Counted from the first letter of the stretch, positions 13,467-22,081 are shown. The stretch is DNA of 22,951 nucleotides from UMGS1601 sp900553335 (GCA_937920725.1 CALEUW010000020.1:1-22951); one strand, 5' to 3'. The notes: generated by a model not told the origin, from the sequence alone. Numbers and translations: made by a program.

Positions 13467-15104
13467 TTATTCAACTGAAATGATATAATAGTAAACGGGC
13501 TGTCCTCCGTTTATAAGATTTACTTCAAGGTTCTGATATTTTGATTCAAGCTGCGCCAAAAGTTTCTGGGCGTCCTGCTCGGAAACGTCCGCTCCGTGTA
13601 TTACAGTTATAAACTGAGTATCACCGTTTACAAGCTTTTTGGTAAGCTTGTAGGCTGCCTTCTGAATATCGTTCTCGACAAAAGATAATTTACCCTCGTC
13701 AAGGGCGAGAATATCGCCTTGCTTAATCTTGTGGTTGTCAAACTCACTATCTCTTGCCGCAAATGTTATAAGTCCGGTAGAAACATTCGAAAACGCTTTT
13801 GTCATTTCTGTTCTGTTTGTATTAAAATCAGCGTCGGGGTCAAAGCCGAACATTGCGCTCATTCCCTGAGGAATAGTCCTTGTCTGCAAAACGCAAACAC
13901 GCCTGTCGGCAAGCTTTGCCGCCTGTTCCGAAGCCATGATGATATTTTTGTTGTTCGGCATTACAAAAACTGTTTCGGCAGGACACGATACAATAGCGCT
14001 TAAAATATCGTCGGTAGAAGGGTTCATCGTCTGTCCTCCTGAAACAACTACATCTACGCCCATATCCTTAAACACCGCTTCGAGTCCGAATCCTGCGGAT
14101 ACCGCAACAAAGCCGTACTCCTTTTCCGGCTTGACCGGTTTATATTCAGGTTTGTCGGAAGATTTTTTCTTACCGTCGTGCTGCATTTTCATGTTTTCGA
14201 TTTTCGGAAGGTTAATGCTTCCGAATGTAAGAGCCTTTTCTATTGCCTTTCCGGGGTTGTTCGTATGAACGTGGACTTTTATTATTTCATCGTCCTCAAC
14301 TACAACAACGCAATCGCCTATAGTTTCAAGATATGCTCTTAAAGATTTGGAATCCTTGCTGTCCGGTTCTTTTTTTATGAGCATTTCAGTGCAGTAAGTA
14401 AAATTTATATCCTCGTCAAAATCACCTACTGCCGTTGAGAAGTTTTCGGTTGTGATAACAGGCTTTTCCGATGCTTTAACAGACTTAACTATCTCGCCTC
14501 CCGAAACAACATCACTCATTGCCTTTAATATTATCAAAAAGCCCTTTCCGCCTGCGTCAACTACTCCGGCTTTTTTCAGGGCAGGTAGCTGTTCGGGAGT
14601 CTTAGCGAGCGCTTCCTCAGCGGCGTATACCGCTTCTTTTAAGACCAAAGCAACATCGTCAGTTTCGGCTGCGGTCTGCTCTGCACGCTCAGCTGCCATT
14701 CTGGCTACCGTTAAAATAGTTCCCTCGGTAGGCTTCATGATAGACTGATATGCGCCCTCTACTCCTATTTTAAGAGCCTCTGCAAAATCAGCTGCACTGG
14801 CTGCGTTTTTATCCTTAAACGCTTTTTTAAATCCTCTGAAAATAAGAGAAAGAATAACTCCGCTGTTTCCTCTTGCTCCCCTCAAAAAAGCGGATGCAGC
14901 AGCTTCAGCTACCGATGATACACGGCAGTTGTCCTTCATATTCAAAAGCTCCGCCATAGCATTTGACATAGTCATGGACATATTTGTTCCCGTATCCCCG
15001 TCAGGAACAGGAAACACATTAAGCTCGTCAACCGAAACCCTTGCGTTAGCTATGCTGTTAGCTCCGCTTATAAAAGCGTCCCGAAGAATTTTTCCGTTAA
15101 TCAA
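13467..15104 (-). CDS. yloV: DAK2-domain protein, YloV / fatty acid kinase FakA-like
   Basis: 545 residues, near the length of B. subtilis YloV. The N-terminal DhaL/DAK2 kinase domain spans about 1-200, with the metal and ATP motif NVFPVPDGDTGTNM at 29-42 and RGARGNSGVILSLIFRG after it; a middle domain with HVHTNNPGKAIEKAL follows, and the C-terminal half (about 330-545) matches the FakA layout. FakA phosphorylates fatty acids held by a FakB (DegV-family) partner so that exogenous fatty acids can enter phospholipids. No FakB gene is in the window. The start is a TTG at 15104 with AAGGGGG about 12 bases upstream; no ATG is available. It follows the YloU-like gene by 27 bases, the conserved Firmicute order. 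Confidence 0.9.
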   Translation of the reverse strand: MINGKILRDAFISGANSIANARVSVDELNVFPVPDGDTGTNMSMTMSNAMAELLNMKDNCRVSSVAEAAASAFLRGARGNSGVILSLIFRGFKKAFKDKNAASAADFAEALKIGVEGAYQSIMKPTEGTILTVARMAAERAEQTAAETDDVALVLKEAVYAAEEALAKTPEQLPALKKAGVVDAGGKGFLIILKAMSDVVSGGEIVKSVKASEKPVITTENFSTAVGDFDEDINFTYCTEMLIKKEPDSKDSKSLRAYLETIGDCVVVVEDDEIIKVHVHTNNPGKAIEKALTFGSINLPKIENMKMQHDGKKKSSDKPEYKPVKPEKEYGFVAVSAGFGLEAVFKDMGVDVVVSGGQTMNPSTDDILSAIVSCPAETVFVMPNNKNIIMASEQAAKLADRRVCVLQTRTIPQGMSAMFGFDPDADFNTNRTEMTKAFSNVSTGLITFAARDSEFDNHKIKQGDILALDEGKLSFVENDIQKAAYKLTKKLVNGDTQFITVIHGADVSEQDAQKLLAQLESKYQNLEVNLINGGQPVYYYIISVE

Positions 15105-15131
15105 AATATAATAAACCCCCTTGTGTTGTCT

Positions 15132-15482
15132 TTACGCCTTCATATCGTCCACATATGTGTTTACACGGTGAACCTTAATGTCTGCTTCCGATTCAAGCGC
15201 ATACTTAACCTTGTCCTCAATGCTGTGAGCAACGGTTGAAATATTAGTTCCGTAAGAAGCGGTTATATGAAGATCAATAATAAGCTCTCCGTCTGCATTC
15301 GTCTTGAGTATTATGCCCTTCTCGCTTCCGTCCATTTTCAAAAGAGATTTGAGCCTTTGTCCTGCACCGAAGCCGTTCATTCCGACAACGCCGATACATT
15401 CTGTAACGGTACAGGCAATAAGACTTTTTATATATCTGTCTGTTATTATAATATCTCCGAGGTGGTTTTCTATCTTTTTCAA
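15132..15482 (-). CDS. yloU: Asp23/Gls24 family protein, YloU-like
   Basis: 116 residues from a TTG at 15482 that has AAGGTGA five bases upstream; longer starts would read through the promoter region. The chain shows the Asp23/Gls24 pattern: GDIIITDRYIKSLIACTVTE, GVVGMNGFG, ELIIDLHITASYGTNIS, VAHSIEDKVKYALE and VHRVNTYVDDM. Members are small cytoplasmic or membrane-associated stress and envelope proteins; YloU is regularly encoded just before YloV and its exact role is unclear. First gene of the operon with yloV, purB and metY, with a promoter at 15523-15551. Confidence 0.88.
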   Translation of the reverse strand: MKKIENHLGDIIITDRYIKSLIACTVTECIGVVGMNGFGAGQRLKSLLKMDGSEKGIILKTNADGELIIDLHITASYGTNISTVAHSIEDKVKYALESEADIKVHRVNTYVDDMKA

Positions 15483-15522
15483 GTCGTCACCTTCTTTTCT
15501 CAACGTTTTAATACTTAGATAC

Positions 15523-15551
15523 ATAATACCATAAACTGTGAGAAATTGCAA
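15523..15551 (-). promoter_or_regulatory. Promoter for the yloU-yloV-purB-metY operon
   Basis: Minus-strand TTGCAA (15551-15546), 17 bases, TATTAT (15528-15523), with TGG just before the -10 (extended -10). It lies between the end of the gerC-like gene and yloU. Confidence 0.6.
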
Positions 15552-15570
15552 GTTTTCAATACATATGCTA

Positions 15571-16686
15571 TCAGAATACTGCGTTGACAGAAATCTCAGA
15601 ATCAATCCGCTCTAAAATTGCCTCTAAATCATCAGTATTTTTATCATAGATTTTGTAATCACTTTGACGTACAAGCCTTATAAAATTCAAAACATCCGCA
15701 CGGTTTTTTACAAGGGTTGTTTCTATAACGCCGTTTATATATTTTTTTATCTCTTGTTCCACTTTTGTTTTTATCTCATTCTTTTTTTCTCTGCTTTCTT
15801 CATGCGGCAGAGTTATTCTAACTGTTATATCTTTCTTAAAATCAATTTTATCCGTTTCATGAGTGTCAATTTTTGTTTTTTCTTTAACACTTTTTACTTT
15901 AACACTCATTTTTCCCTCAGAGGTATCAATGACCATATCAGAATTTTTTATTGATCCCAGAAAATAATTTATTCCCAAAACATCTTCTCTTTCAAGCGTT
16001 TCTGAAAATTTTCCGTTTGTTATCAGAATTGCTTTGTTCACCTCTATTGCGTCCTGTGCAGGCTCTCCGCTCTCTTTTGATTTATCCGAAATCGCCTGTG
16101 TTCTTTTTTCTACTACAGGCACAACAGCGGTACCGTTTGTATCTATATACGCTGAAACGACCTTCATAAACTGTGATGCAACGGCATATCCGTTTTTCTC
16201 GGAAGTTTCAAAGATTTTTTTCATTGTTTCCGCTGCTACCGTTCCGCTTGAAATATCAGAATTTATAATATTCTTAGCTTTGTCCTCTGTTGCTGCAACC
16301 ACCATATTAATAGATGAATCCGTATTGTCGGCGAAAAAGTCAAGGCAATTAAAAATATCCTCAATATCCTTATTTATAACAATAAGCTGATTGTGTCCGA
16401 AAAAAAGCGTTTTTCCAAGCTGAGTTTCACATTTCTCAATGGCATTTGCAATTGTTTTTGCAGTTGAAGTAACGACCTCAACATTTGTTTTGCCCGGATC
16501 AATAGGCGTTTGAGAGCCTGATGAAGATACTCTGAAGATCTGAAAAGAAACGGTAAATCCGTCCTTTGAAGGATCTATTCCCACAGCGTGAACGATTCCT
16601 ATTTTATCCGGCGACTTGGGGGCACAACCGGTCATACAAATCATGCAAAGCAATACGCTAGCTATTATAAGGCTGATCTTTTTCAC
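15571..16686 (-). CDS. gerAC: Ger(x)C family spore germination lipoprotein (GerC subunit)
   Basis: 371 residues from the GTG at 16686, preceded at nine bases by AAGGAGGT. The N-terminus KKISLIIASVLLCMICMTGC is a lipoprotein signal with lipobox MTGC and lipidated Cys21. Early markers of the Ger(x)C family follow: KIGIVHAVGIDPSKDGFTVS, GKTLFFGHNQLIVI and NAIEKCETQLG, with the C-terminal domain ending in QSDYKIYDKN. GerC subunits sit on the outer face of the inner spore membrane and complete the germinant receptor with the GerA and GerB subunits. The start overlaps the end of the gerB-like gene by 29 bases. The length fits the family (about 370-400). Confidence 0.9.
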   Translation of the reverse strand: MKKISLIIASVLLCMICMTGCAPKSPDKIGIVHAVGIDPSKDGFTVSFQIFRVSSSGSQTPIDPGKTNVEVVTSTAKTIANAIEKCETQLGKTLFFGHNQLIVINKDIEDIFNCLDFFADNTDSSINMVVAATEDKAKNIINSDISSGTVAAETMKKIFETSEKNGYAVASQFMKVVSAYIDTNGTAVVPVVEKRTQAISDKSKESGEPAQDAIEVNKAILITNGKFSETLEREDVLGINYFLGSIKNSDMVIDTSEGKMSVKVKSVKEKTKIDTHETDKIDFKKDITVRITLPHEESREKKNEIKTKVEQEIKKYINGVIETTLVKNRADVLNFIRLVRQSDYKIYDKNTDDLEAILERIDSEISVNAVF

Positions 16687-17731
16687 GCTTAAACCTCCTT
16701 GCAATATAAACTATAAGCGGTACCAAAAAACCAAGTGCTGCGATGGCATAAAAGGCAATGGTAGTATCAATAAAAGGGATTATCATTTGATCTCTGTATG
16801 CGAACAGAAGCGCAGGGATTCCGCCTATGATAAACGGTAATAAAGATATGATAAACTTGTTTTTTTTGCTTAAAACAGCATTTCCCAATGTCGGAATAAG
16901 AGCAATAGAATACAGCGATAGCTTAACGATTCCCATAAGGCTCCAAACTACCAGGTATACAGCGTCAAGACGTTCGATGAAAGCGGTATTCGCATAGCGG
17001 CACATCGTAAAGAACGAAAACGGCGAGGCGCTCATATATCCTCCGAGAAGCAGCATACAGCAAATTATTATTCCCTCGATAAAAACAAGCTTAAGTCCCA
17101 AAAATCCATATACTGCTCTGCTCAATTTGTCTTTTATATACGGTGTTATCAGAACTAAAATTACCATTTCGTCACTTCTTGAAACTCCGTCTACAATTCC
17201 CTGAAACAAGCTGTTCGCACTTGTTGGCATGGTATAGTAGTTTGCCATTTCAAAATCGCTTGCTGTCGCAGGGATTACAATGAGAAGCATAACGATAAAC
17301 AGAGCGAACACAACAGCGGCGCTTCTTGCAACCGCCTCTATTCCGAGATAGGCGACATAGACCGAAACTGCCAGAAGCATTGCTCCGACCAACACAACAG
17401 GGATCAGATTTGGAAAGGCTGTTTCAAAGAAATACAGAAAAAACCTTACCGTTCTGAAAATCATAAAGACTAAAAACAGCCCGTATATGCAAATGAGGGT
17501 TATTCCTAATACTTTGTTTACCTTTAGTGCAGCGGTAACAACATTCTCCTTCGGATACTTTTTATACAAAAGCATTGCCGGAACAAACAATACAAGTTCA
17601 ACTATTACCGACGCCATAAAAGGAATTATCATTTCCGCCGATTCCTTCAAGTCGAGCGATAAAAAGGTTATGGTCGTAAAAACCCTTGACAAAAACAGCA
17701 GCAGTAAAAGCTGCCATGAGGATATTTTCAT
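16658..17731 (-). CDS. gerAB: Spore germination permease (GerAB / APC-like family)
   Basis: 357 residues with about ten hydrophobic segments and little else, the size and topology of GerB subunits. It opens MKISSWQLLLLLFLSRVF and ends in the basic tail ARRFKREKDQPYNS. The family is related to amino-acid permeases and binds or gates the germinant (often an amino acid) in the inner spore membrane. GGAGG precedes the ATG. It begins 19 bases after the gerA-like gene and overlaps the gerC-like gene by 29 bases, the standard gerABC order. The germinant cannot be inferred. Confidence 0.9.
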   Translation of the reverse strand: MKISSWQLLLLLFLSRVFTTITFLSLDLKESAEMIIPFMASVIVELVLFVPAMLLYKKYPKENVVTAALKVNKVLGITLICIYGLFLVFMIFRTVRFFLYFFETAFPNLIPVVLVGAMLLAVSVYVAYLGIEAVARSAAVVFALFIVMLLIVIPATASDFEMANYYTMPTSANSLFQGIVDGVSRSDEMVILVLITPYIKDKLSRAVYGFLGLKLVFIEGIIICCMLLLGGYMSASPFSFFTMCRYANTAFIERLDAVYLVVWSLMGIVKLSLYSIALIPTLGNAVLSKKNKFIISLLPFIIGGIPALLFAYRDQMIIPFIDTTIAFYAIAALGFLVPLIVYIARRFKREKDQPYNS

Positions 17732-17750
17732 ATATTTTTATACCTCCGGT

Positions 17751-19229
17751 TTATTTTTTTACTCCGTTCAGGTTTTCGACTCTGCCCTTTGTTTTCTCAA
17801 GCCGCTTAAAGCTTGACCTTGAGAAAATGTCACTTAATGTGCTTGGGGTAACAGGGGAAACAGGGGCGGTATACGGAACGGTAAAGCTGTTAAGCGTACA
17901 GGTGCTGGCTATAATCGCCATCGTTAAAATGCAAATTCCATAAAGACCGAATACTCCGCCGACAACTATAAATACAAATCTAAGAACCGAGGTTTGCTGG
18001 TTTAAGTTCGGAATAACAAACGAGGCGGTTGCCGTAAGACCGATTATTATCAAAAGAGGAGCAGAAATTAAAGATGAGGTTACGGCGGCATCTCCTATTA
18101 TAAGCGCTCCGACGATCGACACCGCTCCGCCTACGGCTTTAGGAAGTCTTATTCCCGCTTCCCTCATGATTTCGTACATGACAGTTATTATCATGGCCTC
18201 CGCTGTTACGGAATAAGGCGTACCTTCCTTAGATGCTACAAGGTTCAGCAAAAGCCGATGGCTCATCATTTCAGGGTGATAAGACGCAACCGCTACATAT
18301 ATTCCCGGAAGTGCAACGGCGAGAAAAAAAGAAAGATACTTTATCCATCTTATATATGTTACATAAAACCTTCGCGACGTATAATCGTCAATCGTCCTGA
18401 ACGCTTCCATGAAAATCGTAGGAACGATAAGTGTAAAAGGAGTTCCGTCTATTATAATTCCAACCTTTCCTTCGTTGAGTTTTACACAGAATGCGTCAGG
18501 TCGGTCAGTTGTATTTACAGAAGAAAAAAGCGTTTTGTATTCGCCCTCTAAAAATGGTTCTATATAGCCGCTTGAAAAAACCGTATCAAGCTCAATTGAG
18601 CCAAGCCGTCTTTTTACTTCATCAACGATTTTTTTATCTGCCTTGTCGGAAATATACGCTACTGCAACATCGGTTTTTGTGGTTTTTCCGATCTGCATAA
18701 GCTCAAATTTTAGTTTCGGGGATTTTATTCTCCGCCGAACGAGCGATACGTTTGTCCTGAGCGCTTCGATAAATCCGTCCTGGGCTCCCATAACGTTATT
18801 GTCCGATGAGGGATTTTCAACTCCCCTTTTATCATAGCCTTGTACTCCAAAGCTTATCGCCTTGTTTTTTTGGTCAATAAAAATAATGGCAAATCCTGAG
18901 AAAAGCCTCATGAACACCTCTCCGAAGGTTGTAAGTTCCTGTCTGTCTATTGTCATGATACTCTGCTCGGTAAGAAATTTATAGACCTCATCGGCACTTG
19001 CTTTCCCTCCGACATCAAAGTTCATAATAGGTTCAAATATAAGCGTTGACAGCGCCTGAGTCGAAATCATGCCCTCCGCTGCAACAAACACACATTTATG
19101 CCCTGATATTAATACATCGGTTATGTTTACGTCCATTGTATTGCCTGCTGCGTCCTTAAGCATTTTTTTAAACTCCTCGGCACTTTCAGGCAAAAGAATA
19201 TGTGCATAGTTTTTGTCATCTATTTTCAT
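17751..19229 (-). CDS. gerAA: Spore germination receptor GerA family, A subunit
   Basis: 492 residues from the ATG at 19229, which has GGGGG nine bases upstream; a GTG at 19343 would add 38 residues without a ribosome site and exceed the family length. The first about 280 residues are the cytoplasmic N-terminal domain; family marks include FDVGGKASADEVYKFLTEQS, VSLVRRRIKSPKLKFELMQI and GIIIDGTPFTLIVPTIFMEA. Helices follow (YLSFFLAVALPGIYVAVASY) with the conserved ALPGIYVA and the EAMIITVMYEIMREAGIRLP segment, ending in a basic tail. It is the largest subunit of the nutrient germinant receptor. It heads the gerA-gerB-gerC operon. A forespore promoter would be expected upstream but is not clear. 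Confidence 0.93.
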   Translation of the reverse strand: MKIDDKNYAHILLPESAEEFKKMLKDAAGNTMDVNITDVLISGHKCVFVAAEGMISTQALSTLIFEPIMNFDVGGKASADEVYKFLTEQSIMTIDRQELTTFGEVFMRLFSGFAIIFIDQKNKAISFGVQGYDKRGVENPSSDNNVMGAQDGFIEALRTNVSLVRRRIKSPKLKFELMQIGKTTKTDVAVAYISDKADKKIVDEVKRRLGSIELDTVFSSGYIEPFLEGEYKTLFSSVNTTDRPDAFCVKLNEGKVGIIIDGTPFTLIVPTIFMEAFRTIDDYTSRRFYVTYIRWIKYLSFFLAVALPGIYVAVASYHPEMMSHRLLLNLVASKEGTPYSVTAEAMIITVMYEIMREAGIRLPKAVGGAVSIVGALIIGDAAVTSSLISAPLLIIIGLTATASFVIPNLNQQTSVLRFVFIVVGGVFGLYGICILTMAIIASTCTLNSFTVPYTAPVSPVTPSTLSDIFSRSSFKRLEKTKGRVENLNGVKK

Positions 19230-19407
19230 TCTAAAATCCCCCTCTTTAGACTTGTAAAACGTTTTTTTTGAAACAAAATCCGCCGCAGAAAAATAAATCT
19301 TGGTTTTAAGTTTAATATTTGTAAAAAAAGCCTTGATATTCACGAATGATGAGCCGTTTTAAGGGAAAATTATTTTTAACATTATTTTAAACAACGGAGG
19401 CTTTAAA

Positions 19408-20097
19408 ATGCTTATAATTTTTCTTCGTGCGCTGATTTTATACTTTATGGTTATATTTTCCATAAGGCTTATGGGAAAAAGGCAAATAGGCGAGCTTCAG
19501 CCTAGCGAGCTTGTAATAACGATCCTTGTTTCAAATATCGCAACCCTGCCGATTGAGGACATAAATATTCCGCTTGCAACAGGACTTATTCCGATCATAT
19601 CGCTCGTTTGCTTTGACGTTATAATGTCAATAATAACGCTTAAGTTCAAAAGCATTCGCAGAGTAGTATCTGGAAAACCCAGAATAGTTGTATTTAACGG
19701 TGTCGTAGATCAAAAGGCTCTTAAGCAGCTCAGATATTCGGTTGACGATATGATGGAGGGTTTCAGAGAACAGGGAATATTCGACATAAAAGAAGTACAG
19801 TATGCGGTTGTTGAAACGACAGGGCGTATCAATGTTTTGCAGAAAAAGGATTATCAGCCCCTGACCTTGGATATAGTTGAAAACAAAAACTCCGCGTCGC
19901 AAAATCCGCCGCAGGTAATAATCGAGGACGGCGTCTTATCCAAAAAATCATTGGTGATGCTTGGACTTAATGAAAAGTGGCTGAATAACATTTTAAATAA
20001 GAATCAGGTAAAAGTGAAAGATGTGTTTTTTCTAAGCTCTGACGACGATAAAAATTACACTCTTATTAAAAAAAGTAAAAAAGGATATGCAGGATGA
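19408..20097 (+). CDS. DUF421 (YetF-like) membrane protein
   Basis: 229 residues. Two or three N-terminal helices (about 1-75) contain the family segment LMGKRQIGELQPSELVITIL, followed by two small cytoplasmic domains with KPRIVVFNGVVDQKAL, DDMMEGFREQGIFDIKEVQY and, later, PPQVIIEDGVLSKKSL. The family is frequent in spore formers; YetF-type and 2Duf proteins are found in spore membranes and, in some bacilli, a 2Duf protein raises wet-heat resistance. A role in the spore membrane is inference here, supported by the divergent gerABC operon 178 bases away. AACGGAGG lies before the ATG. The last bases overlap the next gene as ATGA. Confidence 0.88.
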   Translation: MLIIFLRALILYFMVIFSIRLMGKRQIGELQPSELVITILVSNIATLPIEDINIPLATGLIPIISLVCFDVIMSIITLKFKSIRRVVSGKPRIVVFNGVVDQKALKQLRYSVDDMMEGFREQGIFDIKEVQYAVVETTGRINVLQKKDYQPLTLDIVENKNSASQNPPQVIIEDGVLSKKSLVMLGLNEKWLNNILNKNQVKVKDVFFLSSDDDKNYTLIKKSKKGYAG

Positions 20098-20471
20098 AAA
20101 GATTTGTAATTAGTTTAACTATACTTGCTTTAATAATTTCGGGAAGCATTTATTCTCTTTATGTTTTTGACAAAAAAAACGATGAGATTACAGACCGTAT
20201 AGATCATATTCAAACGCTTTATAAACAAAATAAAACCGATGAAGCCGAGGAGGAATTAACACGGCTTGATCGGTTTTGGGATGAATATTACAATTTTGCG
20301 TCTTTTATCATTCAAAGCACAAAGCTTGAAGATATCTCGCTGTCAATGTCAAAGCTTGAATATCTTTTGAAAATGGACAGCGACGAATTTTTAAGTGAAT
20401 GCGAATCAATAAAATATGGTATAAAAATAATTTATGACAGTGAATATCCGCACATTCACAGCGTTTTTTAA
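20094..20471 (+). CDS. DUF4363-type small membrane-anchored protein
   Basis: 125 residues: one N-terminal helix (RFVISLTILALIISGSIYSL, about 3-22), then an outside helical domain with KNDEITDRIDHIQTLYKQ, EAEEELTRLDRFWDEYYNF and LSMSKLEYLLKMDSDEFL. The layout, length and position directly behind a DUF421 gene match the DUF4363 family, for which no function is known. It starts within the DUF421 stop codon (ATGA) and is translationally coupled. Its TAA overlaps the stop codon of the convergent nrdR gene by four bases, leaving no space for a terminator between them. Confidence 0.78.
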   Translation: MKRFVISLTILALIISGSIYSLYVFDKKNDEITDRIDHIQTLYKQNKTDEAEEELTRLDRFWDEYYNFASFIIQSTKLEDISLSMSKLEYLLKMDSDEFLSECESIKYGIKIIYDSEYPHIHSVF

Positions 20472-20908
20472 CGAAGCTCTTTTATAATTGAAATAAAGCT
20501 GTCAAGGTCGTTAAAGTCTTTATAAACTGATGCAAATCTAACATATGCAACAAGGTCAAGGGTTTTTAGTCCGTGCAAAACCTTGTTTCCGATTTCACTT
20601 GTCGTAGTTTCTGTCTGCATATTATTTGCATAAGTATTTTCAATGTCCTCTACCATTTGATTTACCTGGTCAACGCTTATCGGTCTTTTCTTAATGGCGT
20701 TTCGAATACCCTTTATAAGCTTTTCCTTATCAAAAGGCTCAAAGCTTCCGTCTTTTTTATAAACCATAAGTGTTGGCTTTTCAATAACCTCGTAAGTAGT
20801 AAAACGTTTTCCGCAGTTATTACACTCACGTCTTCTGCGCTTCTTTTCATCGCTCGGACGGGAGTCAATTACTTTAGTGTCTTCAAAGTTGCAAAACGGG
20901 CATCTCAT
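20468..20908 (-). CDS. nrdR: Transcriptional repressor NrdR
   Basis: 146 residues, the usual NrdR size. N-terminal zinc ribbon with Cys3, Cys6, Cys29 and Cys32 (MRCPFCNFEDTKVIDSRP, RRRRECNNCGKRFTTYE), then an ATP-cone domain at about 49-139 (MVYKKDGSFEPFDKEKLIKG, RNAIKKRPIS). NrdR senses dATP/ATP and represses ribonucleotide reductase genes. GGAG lies ten bases before the ATG. It has its own promoter and no operon partner in the window; the ribonucleotide reductase genes are elsewhere. Confidence 0.96.
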   Translation of the reverse strand: MRCPFCNFEDTKVIDSRPSDEKKRRRRECNNCGKRFTTYEVIEKPTLMVYKKDGSFEPFDKEKLIKGIRNAIKKRPISVDQVNQMVEDIENTYANNMQTETTTSEIGNKVLHGLKTLDLVAYVRFASVYKDFNDLDSFISIIKELR

Positions 20909-20969
20909 AAGCTTAACTCCATTTCAATAAACGGCATAAAACCGCTGTTATTGTATATGTACTTTAATC

Positions 20970-20998
20970 AGTATACCATAACTTGTATTTTTTTGCAA
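20970..20998 (-). promoter_or_regulatory. Promoter for nrdR
   Basis: Minus-strand TTGCAA (20998-20993), 17 bases, TATACT (20975-20970), with TGG before the -10. The same TTGCAA-17 spacing and TATGGTAT wording occur at the yloU promoter. Confidence 0.65.
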
Positions 20999-21081
20999 GA
21001 GGTATTTTGCAATTTATTATGATCATATATGTCAGATCTTTCAGTTGTTAGATGTGCTGCTTAAAAAACCAATGCTGCGTA

Positions 21082-21110
21082 TTGACAAAATTCGCCTTTT
21101 GTGTTATCAT
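21082..21110 (+). promoter_or_regulatory. Promoter for the TPP riboswitch / thiT
   Basis: Perfect TTGACA at 21082-21087, 17 bases, TATCAT at 21105-21110. Predicted start near 21117, right at the 5' edge of the riboswitch. Confidence 0.8.
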
Positions 21111-21118
21111 TTAAACGA

Positions 21119-21203
21119 ACTGAATAGGGGAGCTTTTCGCTGAGAGGAGGTTCGACCTCGACCCACATAACCTGATACGGATAATGCCGGCGTAGGAAAC
21201 AAG
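21119..21203 (+). promoter_or_regulatory. TPP riboswitch (thi-box)
   Basis: The conserved parts of the thiamine pyrophosphate aptamer are all visible: GGGGAGC, CTGAGA at 21140-21145, a P3-type hairpin GAGGTTCGACCTC, GACCC, ACCTGAT at 21170-21176 and the 3' block CGGATAATGCCGGCGTAGGAA at its end. It is followed by an intrinsic terminator at 21234-21270 and then thiT, so TPP binding most likely causes early termination and lowers thiamine uptake. The antiterminator pairing could not be worked out with certainty. Confidence 0.94.
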
Positions 21204-21233
21204 TATTGTTTGGTTTTGATATTTTGAATTTCT

Positions 21234-21270
21234 GCGTCCTGTGAGTTTTACTTTCGGGACGCTTTTCTAT
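21234..21270 (+). terminator. Riboswitch-controlled terminator before thiT
   Basis: GCGTCCTG at 21234-21241 pairs with CGGGACGC at 21255-21262 (one G-U), followed by TTTTCTATT. It sits about 30 bases after the TPP aptamer and 37 bases before the thiT ATG, the expected position of a transcription-attenuating expression platform. Confidence 0.75.
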
Positions 21271-21306
21271 TCAGTAAATTAATTTTTTATTTAAGGAGTT
21301 GTTTTT

Positions 21307-21882
21307 ATGCAAAACACAAAAACTTTAAAGCTGGTCGAGGGAGCAATTATGGTCGCACTTGCCGTAGTGCTTAGTTTTATCAAATTTAAGTTTCTCCCAT
21401 ACGGCGGTTCAATCACATTAGTGTCAATGCTTCCGATAATGGTTTACAGCATTCGTCACGGACTTTCATGGGGAATGCTCGTGTCGGTAGTTTATGCTTT
21501 AGTGCAGATGTTTATCGACTTGGGTGAAGTTTCTTCTTGGGGATTAAGCGCTGCTATGTTTGTAGGATGTCTTGCTTTTGACTATATCATCGCTTTCTCG
21601 GTGCTTGGTCTTGCAGGAATGTTCAGAAACAAAGGTGCAGGCGGAGCAATTAGCGGAATGATTATAGCAATGATCTTAAGATACATAAGCCATATTGTAA
21701 GCGGTGTTGTTATTTTCAAGTCAGCAGGAGCTATCTGGGAAGGTCTAAACATTGAAAATTCTCTTCTTTACAGCATGGCATACAACGCAACATACATGCT
21801 TCCTGAAATAGTATTTTCTATAATTGTGGTAATCGTACTATTCTCTGTTCCGCAAACAAAGAAGCTTCTTATCAATAAGTAA
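21307..21882 (+). CDS. thiT: Energy-coupled thiamine transporter ThiT (ECF S component)
   Basis: 191 residues and about six helices, the ThiT/YuaJ size. Family segments visible are KFLPYGGSITLVSMLP (28-43), YSIRHGLSWG, LAFDYIIAFSVLGLAG, RYISHIVSG (125-133) and AYNATYMLPE (158-167). ThiT binds thiamine with very high affinity and works with the shared ECF module (EcfA, EcfA', EcfT), encoded elsewhere. TAAGGAG stands before the ATG. Regulation by the TPP riboswitch directly upstream supports the substrate. A terminator at 21903-21938 closes a single-gene unit. Confidence 0.95.
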   Translation: MQNTKTLKLVEGAIMVALAVVLSFIKFKFLPYGGSITLVSMLPIMVYSIRHGLSWGMLVSVVYALVQMFIDLGEVSSWGLSAAMFVGCLAFDYIIAFSVLGLAGMFRNKGAGGAISGMIIAMILRYISHIVSGVVIFKSAGAIWEGLNIENSLLYSMAYNATYMLPEIVFSIIVVIVLFSVPQTKKLLINK

Positions 21883-21902
21883 TTTTTAACTTTCAATACT
21901 CG

Positions 21903-21938
21903 GCCGAGAGCAGGAAAACTGTTTCTCGGCTTATTTTT
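21903..21938 (+). terminator. Intrinsic terminator after thiT
   Basis: GCCGAGA at 21903-21909 pairs with TCTCGGC at 21924-21930, with an inner CAG/CTG, followed by TTATTTTTG. Confidence 0.85.
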
Positions 21939-22052
21939 GTTTAACATTTTAAATCTTGAGTACATACATTAATGTTTTTGTGTAATCTTACTAATAAAAG
22001 ACAGGCTCGATTAGAAACTTCGCCAAATTTTTTGTTTCGATCAAAAAAACTC

Positions 22053-22081
22053 TTTTCAAAATTAAATTTATATGATAGAAT
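22053..22081 (+). promoter_or_regulatory. Candidate promoter for the mgsA homologue
   Basis: TTTTCA at 22053-22058, 17 bases, TAGAAT at 22076-22081 with TGA immediately before it (extended -10). Only a moderate match; an AT-rich alternative -10 lies a few bases downstream. Confidence 0.35.

Noticed and set aside
19230..19400. Forespore sigma-G promoter for the gerA operon (TGAATA at about 19344-19339, minus)
   Set aside because: The -35-like hexamer is present but at 15-18 bases there is no CATnnTA-type -10, so I did not annotate it, although sigma-G control would be expected.
20946..20965. NrdR-box-like TTGTATATGTA in the nrdR leader
   Set aside because: Only one loose half-match to the usual paired boxes, and such AT-rich words are common here.
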